Positions 1 to 8,474 of a DNA stretch of 64,000 nt are shown here, piece after piece. The position numbers were made by a program, and so were the translations under genes. Source of the DNA: Lentilactobacillus rapi DSM 19907 = JCM 15042 (GTDB lineage: Bacteria > Bacillota > Bacilli > Lactobacillales > Lactobacillaceae). Within the stretch, counting starts at the first letter, position 1; every line of letters begins with the position of its first letter. Location of the stretch: contig NZ_AZEI01000049.1 of assembly GCF_001436255.1 (NCBI RefSeq), forward strand, positions 9,529 through 73,528, read 5' to 3'. Under the pieces are notes generated by a model. That model searched no databases. It was given only the letters and a program-made list of their open reading frames with translations, and was not told the origin of the DNA.

Positions 1-416
1 TGGATGCTGGCATCGTGCCAATTTCAGTTGGTGGTGGTGGCATCCCGGTTGTAACTGACGGTAACCAGTTGATCGGAAAAGAAGCAGTAATCGATAAAGA
101 CTTTGCGAGCGAAAAATTGGCTGAGTTGGTGGGCGCTGACGCCTTGATCATTTTGACCGCCGTTAACAATATTTTTGTTAACTTTAACAAGCCAAATCAG
201 AAAAAGCTTGAGGAAGTGACGGTTCCTGAACTTGAAAAGTTTATCGATGAAAAGCAATTTGCCCCAGGTAGCATGCTGCCAAAAGTCCAAGCTGCAATGG
301 ACTTTGTCAACGCAACCGGTAACGAAGCGGTTGTAACGGCGTTAGATAACATTGAGGGCTTCATCGATAATGGCAGTGGCACGATTATTAAGCCGGCAGC
401 TTCAAATGTTCGATGA
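1..416 (+). CDS. arcC: Carbamate kinase, C-terminal part (5' end outside window)
   Basis: The reading frame is open from base 3, so the first visible codons are internal and the gene begins to the left of the window. Carbamate kinase makes ATP from carbamoyl phosphate and ADP, the last step of the cytoplasmic arginine deiminase pathway. The visible ~137 residues contain the glycine-rich SVGGGGIPV segment, the [12 protein letters not shown] stretch and the end with [10 protein letters not shown] and GTIIKP, all typical of the amino-acid kinase fold of ArcC. The next gene in the same direction is an ArcD-type antiporter, which supports the call. No terminator is seen in the 90 bp to that gene, so co-transcription is likely. 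The N-terminal part and true start cannot be judged. Confidence 0.93.
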   Translation, partial: DAGIVPISVGGGGIPVVTDGNQLIGKEAVIDKDFASEKLAELVGADALIILTAVNNIFVNFNKPNQKKLEEVTVPELEKFIDEKQFAPGSMLPKVQAAMDFVNATGNEAVVTALDNIEGFIDNGSGTIIKPAASNVR

Positions 417-506
417 TTTGCAGATGTAAGAAACCAACAAGAATTTCCGACGTACCCTGATTGAAATAACAATTTAATAACAAGTTTATTTGAGAGGTAT
501 ACTATC

Positions 507-1949
507 ATGGAAAAAGATACTAATTTGGCAAAGAATTCCAATGGTATTGGACTATCTGCCCTCACAGCAACCGTTGTTACGTCGTCGATTGGATCCGGAA
601 TTTTTGCTTTAACCTCTGACCTTGCCCACGCTGCTTCTCCCGGACCGGCGCTGATTGCATGGGTAATTGTTGGAATTGGAATCTTGATGTTGTCACTGTC
701 CCTAAATAACCTGGTAATGAAGCGGCCGGATCTTGAAGGGGTTTTTGCTTATGCGGAAGCCGGATTTGGGCGGTACGCTGGTTTTATTAGTGGTTGGGGA
801 TATTGGTTGTCCTCCTGGCTTGGTAACGTGGCGTTTGCAACTGTCATGATGAGCTCGATTGGCTACTTTTTCCCGATATTCAAGTCGGGCCAAAATCTGG
901 CATCCATTCTTGTCGCCAGTATTGTTTCATGGATATTAACGTATATTGTTAACCGTGGAGTGGAAAGTGCTGCGATCTTAAACGCTATCGTTACAATTTG
1001 TAAGTTAATTCCGTTATTTACGTTTATTGTATTTGCCATCATCCTTTTCAAGGGGAACTTATTTACCGCGATGTTCTGGAATAACGTTAGCGGACACTTT
1101 GATGGCGGACAAGGAATTGCGATGCAGATTAAAAATTGTATGATGGTTATGATGTGGGTTTTTGTTGGTATCGAAGGCGCCGCAATGATGTCCTCACGGG
1201 CCAAGAAAAAATCTGATGCTGGCCGGGCAACAATCCTGGGACTATTCTGCTTACTGTTGATTTATATTTTGGCATCTGTTTTGCCTTACGGTTACCTGAC
1301 TCGTGGTCAGTTGGCTAACATTAATCAGCCAGCGATGGTGTACATCTTTAACGATATGGTTGGGAATTGGGGAGGCACTTTTATCAGTATTGGGTTGATT
1401 ATTTCAATCCTGGGCTCTTGGCTGTCATGGACTATGTTACCAGCCGAAACCATGAGATTGATGACCAATCGAAAATTATTGCCGCCAATTTTTGGCCGGG
1501 AGAACAAGAAGAAAGCGCCGACCTTTTCTCTGGTATTAACAGGATTTCTGATCCAACTATTCCTATTTACCTTGCTATTCACGGAAAAGGCATATAATTT
1601 TGCTTATTCATTATGTACCGCAGCGATTGTGATTTCCTATATATTTGTTGCTGCCTATCAAATCAAGCTTTCTTGGACGCATATCCATGAAGAAGGGAAT
1701 ACAAAGCAGCTCATTATTGGAATTATTGCCATTGCTTTCCAAATTGTTGGAATCACTCTGGCTGGGCTTCAATATGTCCTGCTTTGCTTCATTGCTTATA
1801 TCCCAGGGATATTTTTTTATGCCAAGGCGCGAAAAGATAATGGGGCTGCGCATGCACTCAGCAAATCAGAATGGCTGATTACTGTTATTATCACCGCCGG
1901 GGCTATTGTAGGAATCTTATTATTAGTCTTTGGAATGATCACGGTTTAA
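507..1949 (+). CDS. arcD: Arginine/ornithine antiporter-like APC-family permease (first copy)
   Basis: A 480-residue integral membrane protein with about 12-13 hydrophobic segments and the amino acid-polyamine-organocation (APC) family N-terminus (SSIGSGIFAL near residue 26). Family knowledge and the position directly after arcC suggest arginine/ornithine exchange, which imports arginine and exports ornithine without energy cost. The ATG at 507 has a GAGAGG ribosome site about 8 nt upstream. A related permease of 475 residues lies at 3969-5396 and shares LIMKRPDL-, YAEAGFGKY- and SWTM-type blocks. Alternative substrates such as agmatine/putrescine or citrulline cannot be excluded from sequence alone. 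Confidence 0.85.
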   Translation: MEKDTNLAKNSNGIGLSALTATVVTSSIGSGIFALTSDLAHAASPGPALIAWVIVGIGILMLSLSLNNLVMKRPDLEGVFAYAEAGFGRYAGFISGWGYWLSSWLGNVAFATVMMSSIGYFFPIFKSGQNLASILVASIVSWILTYIVNRGVESAAILNAIVTICKLIPLFTFIVFAIILFKGNLFTAMFWNNVSGHFDGGQGIAMQIKNCMMVMMWVFVGIEGAAMMSSRAKKKSDAGRATILGLFCLLLIYILASVLPYGYLTRGQLANINQPAMVYIFNDMVGNWGGTFISIGLIISILGSWLSWTMLPAETMRLMTNRKLLPPIFGRENKKKAPTFSLVLTGFLIQLFLFTLLFTEKAYNFAYSLCTAAIVISYIFVAAYQIKLSWTHIHEEGNTKQLIIGIIAIAFQIVGITLAGLQYVLLCFIAYIPGIFFYAKARKDNGAAHALSKSEWLITVIITAGAIVGILLLVFGMITV

Positions 1950-1967
1950 TTTAGTGGAGGAAATAAA

Positions 1968-3086
1968 ATGGAGATTGCAGGTTTTGGAGTTGAAGAATGG
2001 CTTAATGTTTGGGAAAAAAAGGCGACTTACGATATTGCCCAGAGTACGATTTCATCAATGACAATGCAGGAGATCTTGGACCTCGATGGCAAGAATGGCC
2101 AGACCTTTTATGAGTTACTAAATAAACAAAAAATGAATTATGGCTGGATTGAAGGGTCCCCAGAGTTTAAGCAGGAAGTAGCTAAGCTGTATGATCATAT
2201 TGACCCGGAGAATGTCTTACAAACTAATGGAGCGACTGGTGCAAATCATTTGGCACTCTATGCTTTGGTTGAACCAGGCGACCATATAATCTCTGAGTAT
2301 CCGTCATATCAGCAACTTTATGACATTCCAAAGTCTTTGGGAGCCGAGGTTGATTATTGGCATATTCATGAGGAAGATGATTGGTATCCAGACATTGCTG
2401 AGTTAAAAAAGTTGGTTCGTCCAGATACTAAATTGATTTGTCTAAATAACGCCAATAACCCAACTGGGACTATCTTAGATCGTAAGTTCTTGGAACAAGT
2501 TGTGGAAATTGCCAAGTCTGTGGATGCCTATGTTCTGGTCGATGAAGTGTATCTACCATTGGATGATCCTTCTAAATTTGTATCAATTGTAGATTTATAT
2601 GATAAAGGCATTGCCACTAATTCCTTATCGAAGACTTACTCGGTTCCAGGAATTCGAGTTGGCTGGACGGCCACCAACAGCAAGCTGGCTGACCTATTCA
2701 GAAAATATCGAGATTATACAATGATTTGTTGCGGCGTCTTTAACGATATGCTCGCAACCTACATTTTACGGAATCGGGACAAGGTTCTTGATAGAAACAG
2801 GAAGTTAGTTCTCAACAATTTGGAAATATATCGAAAATGGATTGATTCTGAGCCACGGGCAAGCGTTGTGATGCCTCAAGCTGTTTCAACCTCGTTTCCA
2901 AAATTAGACGTGCCAGTGGATATTGAAGAATTTTGTATTAAACTGCTAAAGGAGCAGGGGGTCTTACTGGTTCCAGGAAACCGCTTTGATATGCCCGGGC
3001 ATGTCCGCTTGGGCTACTGTGCCTCCGAAGCAACCTTGCGAGAAGGATTGAAACGACTTTCCCTTTTCATGAGACAATATGATTAA
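1968..3086 (+). CDS. arcT: PLP-dependent aminotransferase of the ADI cluster (ArcT-like)
   Basis: A class I/II fold-type I aminotransferase of 372 residues. Visible marks are NNANNPTGT (about 161-169), the PLP-ring aspartate in VDEVY (D192), and the PLP-binding lysine in NSLSKTYSVPG (K222), followed by RVGW. Genes of this type sit in ADI clusters of lactobacilli under the name arcT; the substrate is not proven and the link to arginine is from context. The ATG follows a GGAGG site by 7 nt and starts 18 bp after the antiporter, so the two are in one operon. A strong hairpin terminator follows. Confidence 0.85.
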   Translation: MEIAGFGVEEWLNVWEKKATYDIAQSTISSMTMQEILDLDGKNGQTFYELLNKQKMNYGWIEGSPEFKQEVAKLYDHIDPENVLQTNGATGANHLALYALVEPGDHIISEYPSYQQLYDIPKSLGAEVDYWHIHEEDDWYPDIAELKKLVRPDTKLICLNNANNPTGTILDRKFLEQVVEIAKSVDAYVLVDEVYLPLDDPSKFVSIVDLYDKGIATNSLSKTYSVPGIRVGWTATNSKLADLFRKYRDYTMICCGVFNDMLATYILRNRDKVLDRNRKLVLNNLEIYRKWIDSEPRASVVMPQAVSTSFPKLDVPVDIEEFCIKLLKEQGVLLVPGNRFDMPGHVRLGYCASEATLREGLKRLSLFMRQYD

Positions 3087-3104
3087 TCTGCGATTCTATT
3101 AAAA

Positions 3105-3157
3105 GTAAGAGCCCCAGTATACGCCCAGCCTCATGGCGTTTACTGGGGCTCTTATTT
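3105..3157 (+). terminator. Intrinsic terminator after arcT-like gene
   Basis: Inverted arms AAGAGCCCCAGT and ACTGGGGCTCTT with extra pairing of ACGCC and GGCGT enclose a short loop, and T-rich sequence follows. It separates the arcC-arcD-arcT transcript from the regulator unit. Confidence 0.85.
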
Positions 3158-3210
3158 AATCAGAGATTTATTTAATGTATTCAGCCGCTCGAATGCGTTA
3201 CACTTTTACT

Positions 3211-3228
3211 GAGGAGACAACTATGTAA
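3211..3228 (+). promoter_or_regulatory. Start-stop mini-ORF in the leader of the Crp/Fnr gene
   Basis: A strong GAGGAG ribosome site is followed after 6 nt by ATG and at once by TAA. The true regulator start lies 24 nt further on with its own GAGGAG site. Such start-stop elements can hold an initiating ribosome. Whether it works here is inference. Confidence 0.35.
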
Positions 3229-3251
3229 TCGTTTTAATGAGGAGATTAATC

Positions 3252-3953
3252 ATGATCATGAAAGATAAAAGTGCTTATCAGCGCTATGCGGATAATTTGC
3301 GAACCCATCCCGAGTTTGGCCCGCTGGATGATGCCGATATCCAAAAGGTGATTTCGGCGATGAAAATTAAAACATATCACCGCGGTCAAATCCTGTTTGA
3401 TCAGGGTGATTCACGGGATAATTTCTACTATTTGATTGACGGTGTTGTTAAATCGTTTCACTGGGACGAAGATGGCGAGGAGCAACTGTATTTATACGTT
3501 CGCCAGAACAAAGCATTCCCGTATATCGGCTTATTTGACGATGCTGATTACGCTTACACAGTTGAGAGCATGACAGAAGTGAAATTGGCCGAGATCCCAA
3601 TGAACTTGTACGAGGAAGTTTTACGCAACACGCCTGAGTTAATGGTGAACGCGATTCGCGAAATGAGCCGGATTATCAATATGGCCGAAACCCAGTTGCA
3701 GAAGATGGTCACGACGAGTGCCAAGTGCCGAGTTTGGAACGCAATCTGGTTTTTAGGTCAGCAGATAGGAGATGATCAAGAAGATGGTTCGATCTTGATC
3801 CCTTACCCAATGACATTGGTGGAATTATCCAAGGTGAGCGGAACGACCCGCGAAACCACCAGTGCGATGGTCCAACAGTTGGTTAAGGAAAACAAGGTTC
3901 GATACAATCGAAAATATTTCAAGATTTTAGTTAGAGACGAAACATCTACCTAA
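3252..3953 (+). CDS. arcR: Crp/Fnr-family transcriptional regulator (ArcR-like)
   Basis: A 233-residue regulator with an N-terminal cyclic-nucleotide-binding-like beta barrel (HRGQILFDQGD near residues 45-55) and a C-terminal winged helix (LVELSKVSGTTRETTS). There is no N-terminal cysteine cluster, so it is not an iron-sulphur Fnr. Position between ADI genes matches ArcR-type activators known from lactic acid bacteria, which respond to arginine, energy state or oxygen; the signal is not visible here. An upstream in-frame ATG at 3237 overlaps the ribosome site GAGGAG (3239-3244), so the ATG at 3252 or 3258 is preferred. The next permease gene starts 15 bp after the stop. Confidence 0.85.
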   Translation: MIMKDKSAYQRYADNLRTHPEFGPLDDADIQKVISAMKIKTYHRGQILFDQGDSRDNFYYLIDGVVKSFHWDEDGEEQLYLYVRQNKAFPYIGLFDDADYAYTVESMTEVKLAEIPMNLYEEVLRNTPELMVNAIREMSRIINMAETQLQKMVTTSAKCRVWNAIWFLGQQIGDDQEDGSILIPYPMTLVELSKVSGTTRETTSAMVQQLVKENKVRYNRKYFKILVRDETST

Positions 3954-3968
3954 AAGGAGTGAATCAAT

Positions 3969-5396
3969 ATGAAAGAGAAAGACGGTAAGTTAGGCTTAAT
4001 GGAACTCATTGGCCTCGTTGTCGGATCAATCATCGGTGGTGGTGTATTCAACTTAATGCACGATATGGCCGTCGGTGCTGGTCCTGGTGCGATCATTATC
4101 GGCTGGATCATTACCGCGATTGGAATGGTCATGTTGGCGATGACCTTCCAGAACTTGATCATGAAGCGGCCGGATTTGGATGCCGGGATTTATAGTTACG
4201 CGGAAGCCGGTTTTGGTAAGTACATGGGCTTTAACTCTGCCTGGGGTTATTGGCTGTCCGCATGGCTTGGCAACGTTGGTTACGCGACCCTACTGATGAG
4301 TGCGGTCGCTTACTTCCTACCAGTCTTTGGTGATGGACAAAACATTTGGTCGATCATTGCAGCGTCCTTTATCTTGTGGGCCTGTCACTTTATGATTCTT
4401 CGTGGGGTTGAGTCCGCATCATTTGTCAACGTTGTGATTACTGTTGCTAAATTGATTCCAATTTTCTTATTTATCATTATTGTTTTATTCGCATTCAAGC
4501 TGAACATGTTTACAGGCAATTTCTGGTTCACCCCATCTGGTAAATTCCAGTTTGCGGATGTCATGGCGCAAGCAAAGAGCACCATGCTGGTAACCGTATG
4601 GGTATTTATCGGAATTGAAGGCGCGGTTGTCTTTTCTGGCCGGGCTCGTAAACGTTCAGATGTTGGTAAAGCAACCGTTCTTGGAATTATTACTGTTATT
4701 CTGATTTATATGTTAATTACGTTGCTGTCATTTGGTGTTATGAGCCGAGCAGGCTTGTCACACTTGACTCAACCAGCAATGGCCGACTTGTTGGAAAGCA
4801 TCGTTGGTAAATGGGGCTCAGCAGTTGTTAACCTGGGGTTGATTATCTCAGTTGTCGGTGCTTGGCTCTCATGGACCATGTTCGCTGGTCAATTGCCATA
4901 TGAAGCCGCCAAAGAGGGATCCTTCCCGAAGATGTTCGCCAAGGAAAACAAGAATGGCGCACCAATTACCTCATTGACTGTCACAAATGTGTTGGTTGAA
5001 TTGTTCATGTTTACGTATTTGATTACGGCGCAGGCTTATAACTTCTTCTATTCAATCGCCAGTGCCGCAATTCTGATTCCGTACGCATTCTCAGCATTCT
5101 ATCAACTGAAGTACTCGGTCCAAAGTGATCATGGCAAGGGCCGAACCGGTAACATTATTATTGGAATTATCTCAAGTATTTACGCCTGCTGGTTGCTGTT
5201 CGCTGCAGGAGCCAATTTCTTATTGCTGATGTCATTATTGTTCGCTGCAGGGATTCCAGTATTTTGGATCTTACAGAAACGAGACAATCATGCTAAGAAA
5301 GTATTTGGCCCAATCGAAATGACGCTTGCAATCGTGATTGTGATCGCTGCCATCTATACAATTTATGGTTTGGTAGTGGGAAAGATTACATTTTAA
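3969..5396 (+). CDS. arcD: Arginine/ornithine antiporter-like APC-family permease (second copy)
   Basis: A 475-residue polytopic membrane protein, a paralogue of the permease at 507-1949. The N-terminus carries the APC signature GSIIGGGVFNL near residue 17, and the two proteins share the order of membrane segments and many loop blocks. AAAAGGAG precedes the ATG by 8 nt. It is co-directional with the Crp/Fnr gene (15 bp gap) and probably co-transcribed. Two antiporters may serve different exchanges, for example arginine/ornithine and arginine/citrulline or agmatine-type; this is inference. A long hairpin repeat begins directly at the stop codon. Confidence 0.83.
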   Translation: MKEKDGKLGLMELIGLVVGSIIGGGVFNLMHDMAVGAGPGAIIIGWIITAIGMVMLAMTFQNLIMKRPDLDAGIYSYAEAGFGKYMGFNSAWGYWLSAWLGNVGYATLLMSAVAYFLPVFGDGQNIWSIIAASFILWACHFMILRGVESASFVNVVITVAKLIPIFLFIIIVLFAFKLNMFTGNFWFTPSGKFQFADVMAQAKSTMLVTVWVFIGIEGAVVFSGRARKRSDVGKATVLGIITVILIYMLITLLSFGVMSRAGLSHLTQPAMADLLESIVGKWGSAVVNLGLIISVVGAWLSWTMFAGQLPYEAAKEGSFPKMFAKENKNGAPITSLTVTNVLVELFMFTYLITAQAYNFFYSIASAAILIPYAFSAFYQLKYSVQSDHGKGRTGNIIIGIISSIYACWLLFAAGANFLLLMSLLFAAGIPVFWILQKRDNHAKKVFGPIEMTLAIVIVIAAIYTIYGLVVGKITF

Positions 5397-5515
5397 GTGA
5401 GCGACGAGCAACGGTTTGACGTGGTTATATAAGGGACCTCGGGCTAAAATCCTGGTTTTGGATTTTGGCCCGAGATCCCTTATATATTGAGCGTCAGTTG
5501 CGTCGGAGCGGTCCT
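5397..5515 (+). repeat. Long-hairpin interspersed repeat, type I copy
   Basis: A 119-nt near-perfect palindrome that starts at the base after the ArcD stop. The conserved parts are ATATAAGGG paired with CCCTTATAT and AAAATCC paired with GGATTTT around a TGG loop; the segment CTCGGGC/GCCCGAG and the outer GACG/CGTC pairing are private to this copy. A sister copy is at 57563-57679. It has no U-tract of a usual terminator and no coding potential. Confidence 0.85.
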
Positions 5516-5520
5516 AAAAG

Positions 5521-5638
5521 AGTGAGTGGAGCAAAGCGGTTAATAACCGAAACATAAGTCGCCCTATTCAGAAATCCCGGGGTTTGGATTTTTGAATAGG
5601 GTGCTTATGTGCAGGTTATTGCTTTGCGGAGCGGTCCT
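5521..5638 (+). repeat. Long-hairpin interspersed repeat, type II copy
   Basis: Full type II element: 5' part AGTGAGTGGAGCAAAGCGG, then TAATAACC pairing with GGTTATT, CATAAGT pairing with GCTTATG, private stem CCCTATTCA/TGAATAGGG, and the conserved apex AAATCCC with GGATTT. It ends with GCTTTGCGGAGCGGTCCT. Its arms pair over almost the whole length. Confidence 0.9.
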
Positions 5639-5640
5639 CC

Positions 5641-5755
5641 GCTGAATGTAGAATCGAAGATTCCACAAAAGTAAATTGGAAGTCCTCAATCCAGGGTTTA
5701 GATTTTTGAATAAGGTGCTTATGTGCAGGTTGCGGAGCGGTCCTACTTCTATGTA
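5641..5755 (+). repeat. Degenerate type II hairpin repeat (mainly 3' half)
   Basis: The right half (GATTTTTGAATAAGGTGCTT, then ATGTGCAGGT, GCGGAGCGGTCCTA) matches type II elements. The left half is eroded and only partly complementary. It lies between two complete copies, suggesting repeated insertion or tandem duplication at this place. Confidence 0.65.
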
Positions 5756-5759
5756 GATT

Positions 5760-5879
5760 AGGACAGCTCCGCAAAGCATAAGCTTGCACCTAAGCCTCCA
5801 CCACCAAAAATCCAAACCCAGGATTTCTGGTGGTGGAAACTTAGGCTCCAGCTTATAACCGCTTTGCGTCGCTCACTTG
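5760..5879 (-). repeat. Long-hairpin interspersed repeat, type II copy, inverted
   Basis: On the minus strand it reads AAGTGAGCGACGCAAAGCGG to GCTTTGCGGAGCTGTCCT. Private paired segments are ATAAGCT/AGCTTAT, CCTAAGT/CTTAGG and CCACCACC/GGTGGTGG; the apex keeps AAATCC and GGATTT. It ends 66 bp before the HAD phosphatase start. Confidence 0.88.
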
Positions 5880-5945
5880 ATTTTCTCCCCCAAACCAGTA
5901 ATAATGAACCAATATTAATCATTTGAGAAAGTGGGAATCATATTC

Positions 5946-6602
5946 ATGACAGATCTATTTTTTGATTTCGATGGGACGATTGCGGATTCTGAAATTGGCA
6001 TTGTGAAATCAATCAAGTATTCCGTCAGCAAAATGGGCTTGCCTGAACTTTCAGCTGACCAATACCGCAAGTTCATCGGGCCTGCATTGATCACGAGCAT
6101 CAAAAAATACTATCCACAATTATCAGCTGAGGATGTGACCCGGGCGCTGCAGTATTATCAAGAGTACTATCATAGTGAGGGTATCTTCCAGCTGACAATT
6201 TATCCCGGGATTTTGGCCGAATTGACAGCTCTCAATGATGCGGGCTATACGCTCCACATTGCTTCTGCTAAGCCGGAGCCAATGATCAACGAAATTTCCA
6301 AACATTTTGAGCTTGGCCAATATTTTGCGGGTGAATTCGGGGCTACTTCAGATGAACGCACCCGGGTGACTAAAACAGCTGTCTTAAAATACGCATTAGA
6401 AAAAGCGAACGCCAATCCACAACAAAGTGTCATGATTGGCGATCGCGATACCGATATGCTCGGCGGCTATCATAATCAAGTAAAAACATTAGGGGTAACT
6501 TATGGGTTCGGGGATGTCCCAGAACTCATTGGTGCCCATGCGTCAGAGATTGTGGACAAACCGGAACAAATTCAAGCTGGGGTCAGTCGATTAGTCGGCT
6601 AA
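5946..6602 (+). CDS. HAD-superfamily phosphatase, phosphoglycolate-phosphatase type
   Basis: A 218-residue cytoplasmic HAD hydrolase. Motif I is DFDGT near residues 7-11 with the nucleophile aspartate, motif II is around ASAKPE, and motif IV is MIGDRDTDM near 165. The cap lies between motifs I and II, as in Gph/PpaX-like proteins. Substrate cannot be named. A GTG at 5931 is in frame, but the ATG at 5946 starts the fold at its usual place and is preferred; the ribosome site (AAAGTGGGA) is weak. The stop overlaps the convergent DsrE gene by 4 bp. Confidence 0.82.
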   Translation: MTDLFFDFDGTIADSEIGIVKSIKYSVSKMGLPELSADQYRKFIGPALITSIKKYYPQLSAEDVTRALQYYQEYYHSEGIFQLTIYPGILAELTALNDAGYTLHIASAKPEPMINEISKHFELGQYFAGEFGATSDERTRVTKTAVLKYALEKANANPQQSVMIGDRDTDMLGGYHNQVKTLGVTYGFGDVPELIGAHASEIVDKPEQIQAGVSRLVG

Positions 6603-6940
6603 GGCTTGATATACGAATAACCAGCTTCTTGAAGCTTCACCAGATCAGCGACGCCCGCGGGGACTACTTGAACCCCTGCTGGCAGCTGATCTTTTTTAAT
6701 GGTATGACTATTCATAGCGTTTTGGCAGGCATGAAATTCAACCGATTTAGCGGTTAGCTGCGCAATTGAATCCTGTAAGCTGCCCACTAAGTAACCCAAG
6801 ATGGCATCACCGTTTACTAAGACGACAATCTTGTAGGTTTCGCCCACCTGATCGCCAAACGTCAAGAGATTACGGATATTGCCAAGTGTGTGCTGCCACT
6901 TATCCATTTCGTCAACATGAAAAACAACTTTATGCATCAT
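6599..6940 (-). CDS. DsrE-family protein
   Basis: A 113-residue protein resembling DsrE/DsrF-like domains (FHVDEMDKWQHTLGNIRNLL at the start, IVVLVNGDAILGYL in the middle, PAGVQVVPAGVADLVKLQEA near the end). The single cysteine in EFHACQNAM sits where sulphur carriers of the family keep a reactive cysteine; sulphur transfer is possible but unproven. AAGGAGG precedes the ATG by 6 nt. The start overlaps the end of the upstream DUF2252 gene by 11 bp, so the two are translationally coupled. Confidence 0.7.
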   Translation of the reverse strand: MMHKVVFHVDEMDKWQHTLGNIRNLLTFGDQVGETYKIVVLVNGDAILGYLVGSLQDSIAQLTAKSVEFHACQNAMNSHTIKKDQLPAGVQVVPAGVADLVKLQEAGYSYIKP

Positions 6941-8369
6941 GGTCGGCCTCCTTAGCGAGCTGATGGTTGTCTAAAGCTTTCAAAAATTGGGCATAATCCT
7001 GATGAACCTGTTTGGCGTAGGCCACTGCCCAATCAACGAGGCTGTTGGCCAACTTTTTCTTTTTGCCGACATAGCCTCGAACGATGGCAGCAGTTGGGCT
7101 TTGCGCGTGCCCACGGGCTAACAGGAGCGCACAAATCTTGGTGTAAGTTTCAAAATCATCCTGATCCATTTTATTGAGGTCCATTGATTCCTTCATATCC
7201 CAAAATTGGCGGACGTAGTAGCTGCGGTTGGACGAGTCATTATGGTAGAAGCCCAATAGTGGATCGGATGCCCGTTGGAGAACTTGTTGACAAGTGACGA
7301 TTCGTTCACCGTTATCTGGGCCACTCTGACTGTAAGGGGTCGTGACGTCAAATCCTTGGAACCGCCGAGTCTGCAATGCTTCCTTAATTTGGAGAACCAG
7401 ATGGCTGCCATCGATGGCGGTCAGTAGAACAAGATAACAGCGAGTGCCAAAGCTGCCGACGCCGACACTGTGACGGACGATGTCACTGATATGAAATTGC
7501 GACAGCAATACAGTGACATCCGGGCTGACAGTTTGGTCGTACTTTTGCAGATGATCGCTGATTTCTTTAAACCGTTTATCGGAAACGTGAACGGTTCTGG
7601 GTGCATTCTCCTTAAAGACAAGGTGGCCGCGACTATCAATCGTGGTGAATTTTTTGACCACCCGTTCCGAATCTCTTGATGAGGCACTGGTCAAAATTTT
7701 GCGCCACAGCTTTGGCAATGGTTGATCATCAGCTTCGGACTTCAAGAAGGTTTCCACTTCAGTTGAAAAGTAGTAGCGCTCCATTGCGGAATGGTCGTCA
7801 AAACACTCACAGAGAATTTGTTGGTAAGTGGCCACCGCAGACTTCATAATTTCTTGGTTTTGATCATTGTCTAAGCCCAGCTGTTCGCCAGCGAGAAGAA
7901 TGCTGACAAGCAAACGGCGGACGTCCCAATCCCAAGAGCCAATTGTCGACTCATCGAAGTCATTGAGATCGAATAATAGTTTGCGTTCAGGGGAGGCGTA
8001 GAAGCCAAAATTGCCAATGTGGGCATCTCCGGAAATCACAACCGGAATATTTGTCGAGACTTGTTTTGACAGGTCAAACGCCATTAGCTCGTCGGTGCCG
8101 CGGAAAAATGAAAATGCCGAGGCCGCCAACCGTTTGTGCCGCAAGGGCAACAGTTCCTGAATTAGTTTTCGCTCAACGTGTTGGATTCCTTGGACGATAT
8201 CTCGATCAACGGCTTTGTACTGAGCCAATTTTTCAAAGGGGATCTTATCCCGGTCAGCTTTTCCCATTTGGACCAATTCACTGACAGATTTATTGATTCT
8301 AATTTTGCTTAAATCGTACCGCAAATTATCAGTGGCCTGCTTTAATCCTAGTACTTGCTTGGTTGGCAT
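6930..8369 (-). CDS. DUF2252 family protein
   Basis: A 479-residue protein recognisable as DUF2252 by the block ISGDAHIGNFGFYASPE, followed by LLFDLNDFDES and GSWDWDVRRLL. These resemble the catalytic core of phosphotransferase or protein-kinase-like folds (HGDxxxxN and DFD); the biochemical role is unknown. A longer frame begins at 8426, but AAAGGAG 7 nt before the ATG at 8369 decides the start. It is transcribed with the DsrE gene and lies divergent to ogt. Confidence 0.82.
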   Translation of the reverse strand: MPTKQVLGLKQATDNLRYDLSKIRINKSVSELVQMGKADRDKIPFEKLAQYKAVDRDIVQGIQHVERKLIQELLPLRHKRLAASAFSFFRGTDELMAFDLSKQVSTNIPVVISGDAHIGNFGFYASPERKLLFDLNDFDESTIGSWDWDVRRLLVSILLAGEQLGLDNDQNQEIMKSAVATYQQILCECFDDHSAMERYYFSTEVETFLKSEADDQPLPKLWRKILTSASSRDSERVVKKFTTIDSRGHLVFKENAPRTVHVSDKRFKEISDHLQKYDQTVSPDVTVLLSQFHISDIVRHSVGVGSFGTRCYLVLLTAIDGSHLVLQIKEALQTRRFQGFDVTTPYSQSGPDNGERIVTCQQVLQRASDPLLGFYHNDSSNRSYYVRQFWDMKESMDLNKMDQDDFETYTKICALLLARGHAQSPTAAIVRGYVGKKKKLANSLVDWAVAYAKQVHQDYAQFLKALDNHQLAKEADHDA

Positions 8370-8474
8370 GATAGACGCTCCTTTTAGTTTTAATTCCATT
8401 GTGGTCATGGGTGTGGAGAGAGTCAAGGTAAACGTGCTACAATGAGATTAACGAGTATGATGGAGATTTTATAT

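Noticed and set aside
5564-5815. Open frames over the hairpin repeats (also at 50257-50517, 53361-53552, 54045-54359 and 58201-58404)
   Set aside because: They follow the palindromic elements in several copies and frames, lack ribosome sites and code for repeat sequence; the elements are non-coding.
5397-5879. CRISPR-like array
   Set aside because: The repeats are long hairpins in both orientations without equal spacers, and no cas genes are near.
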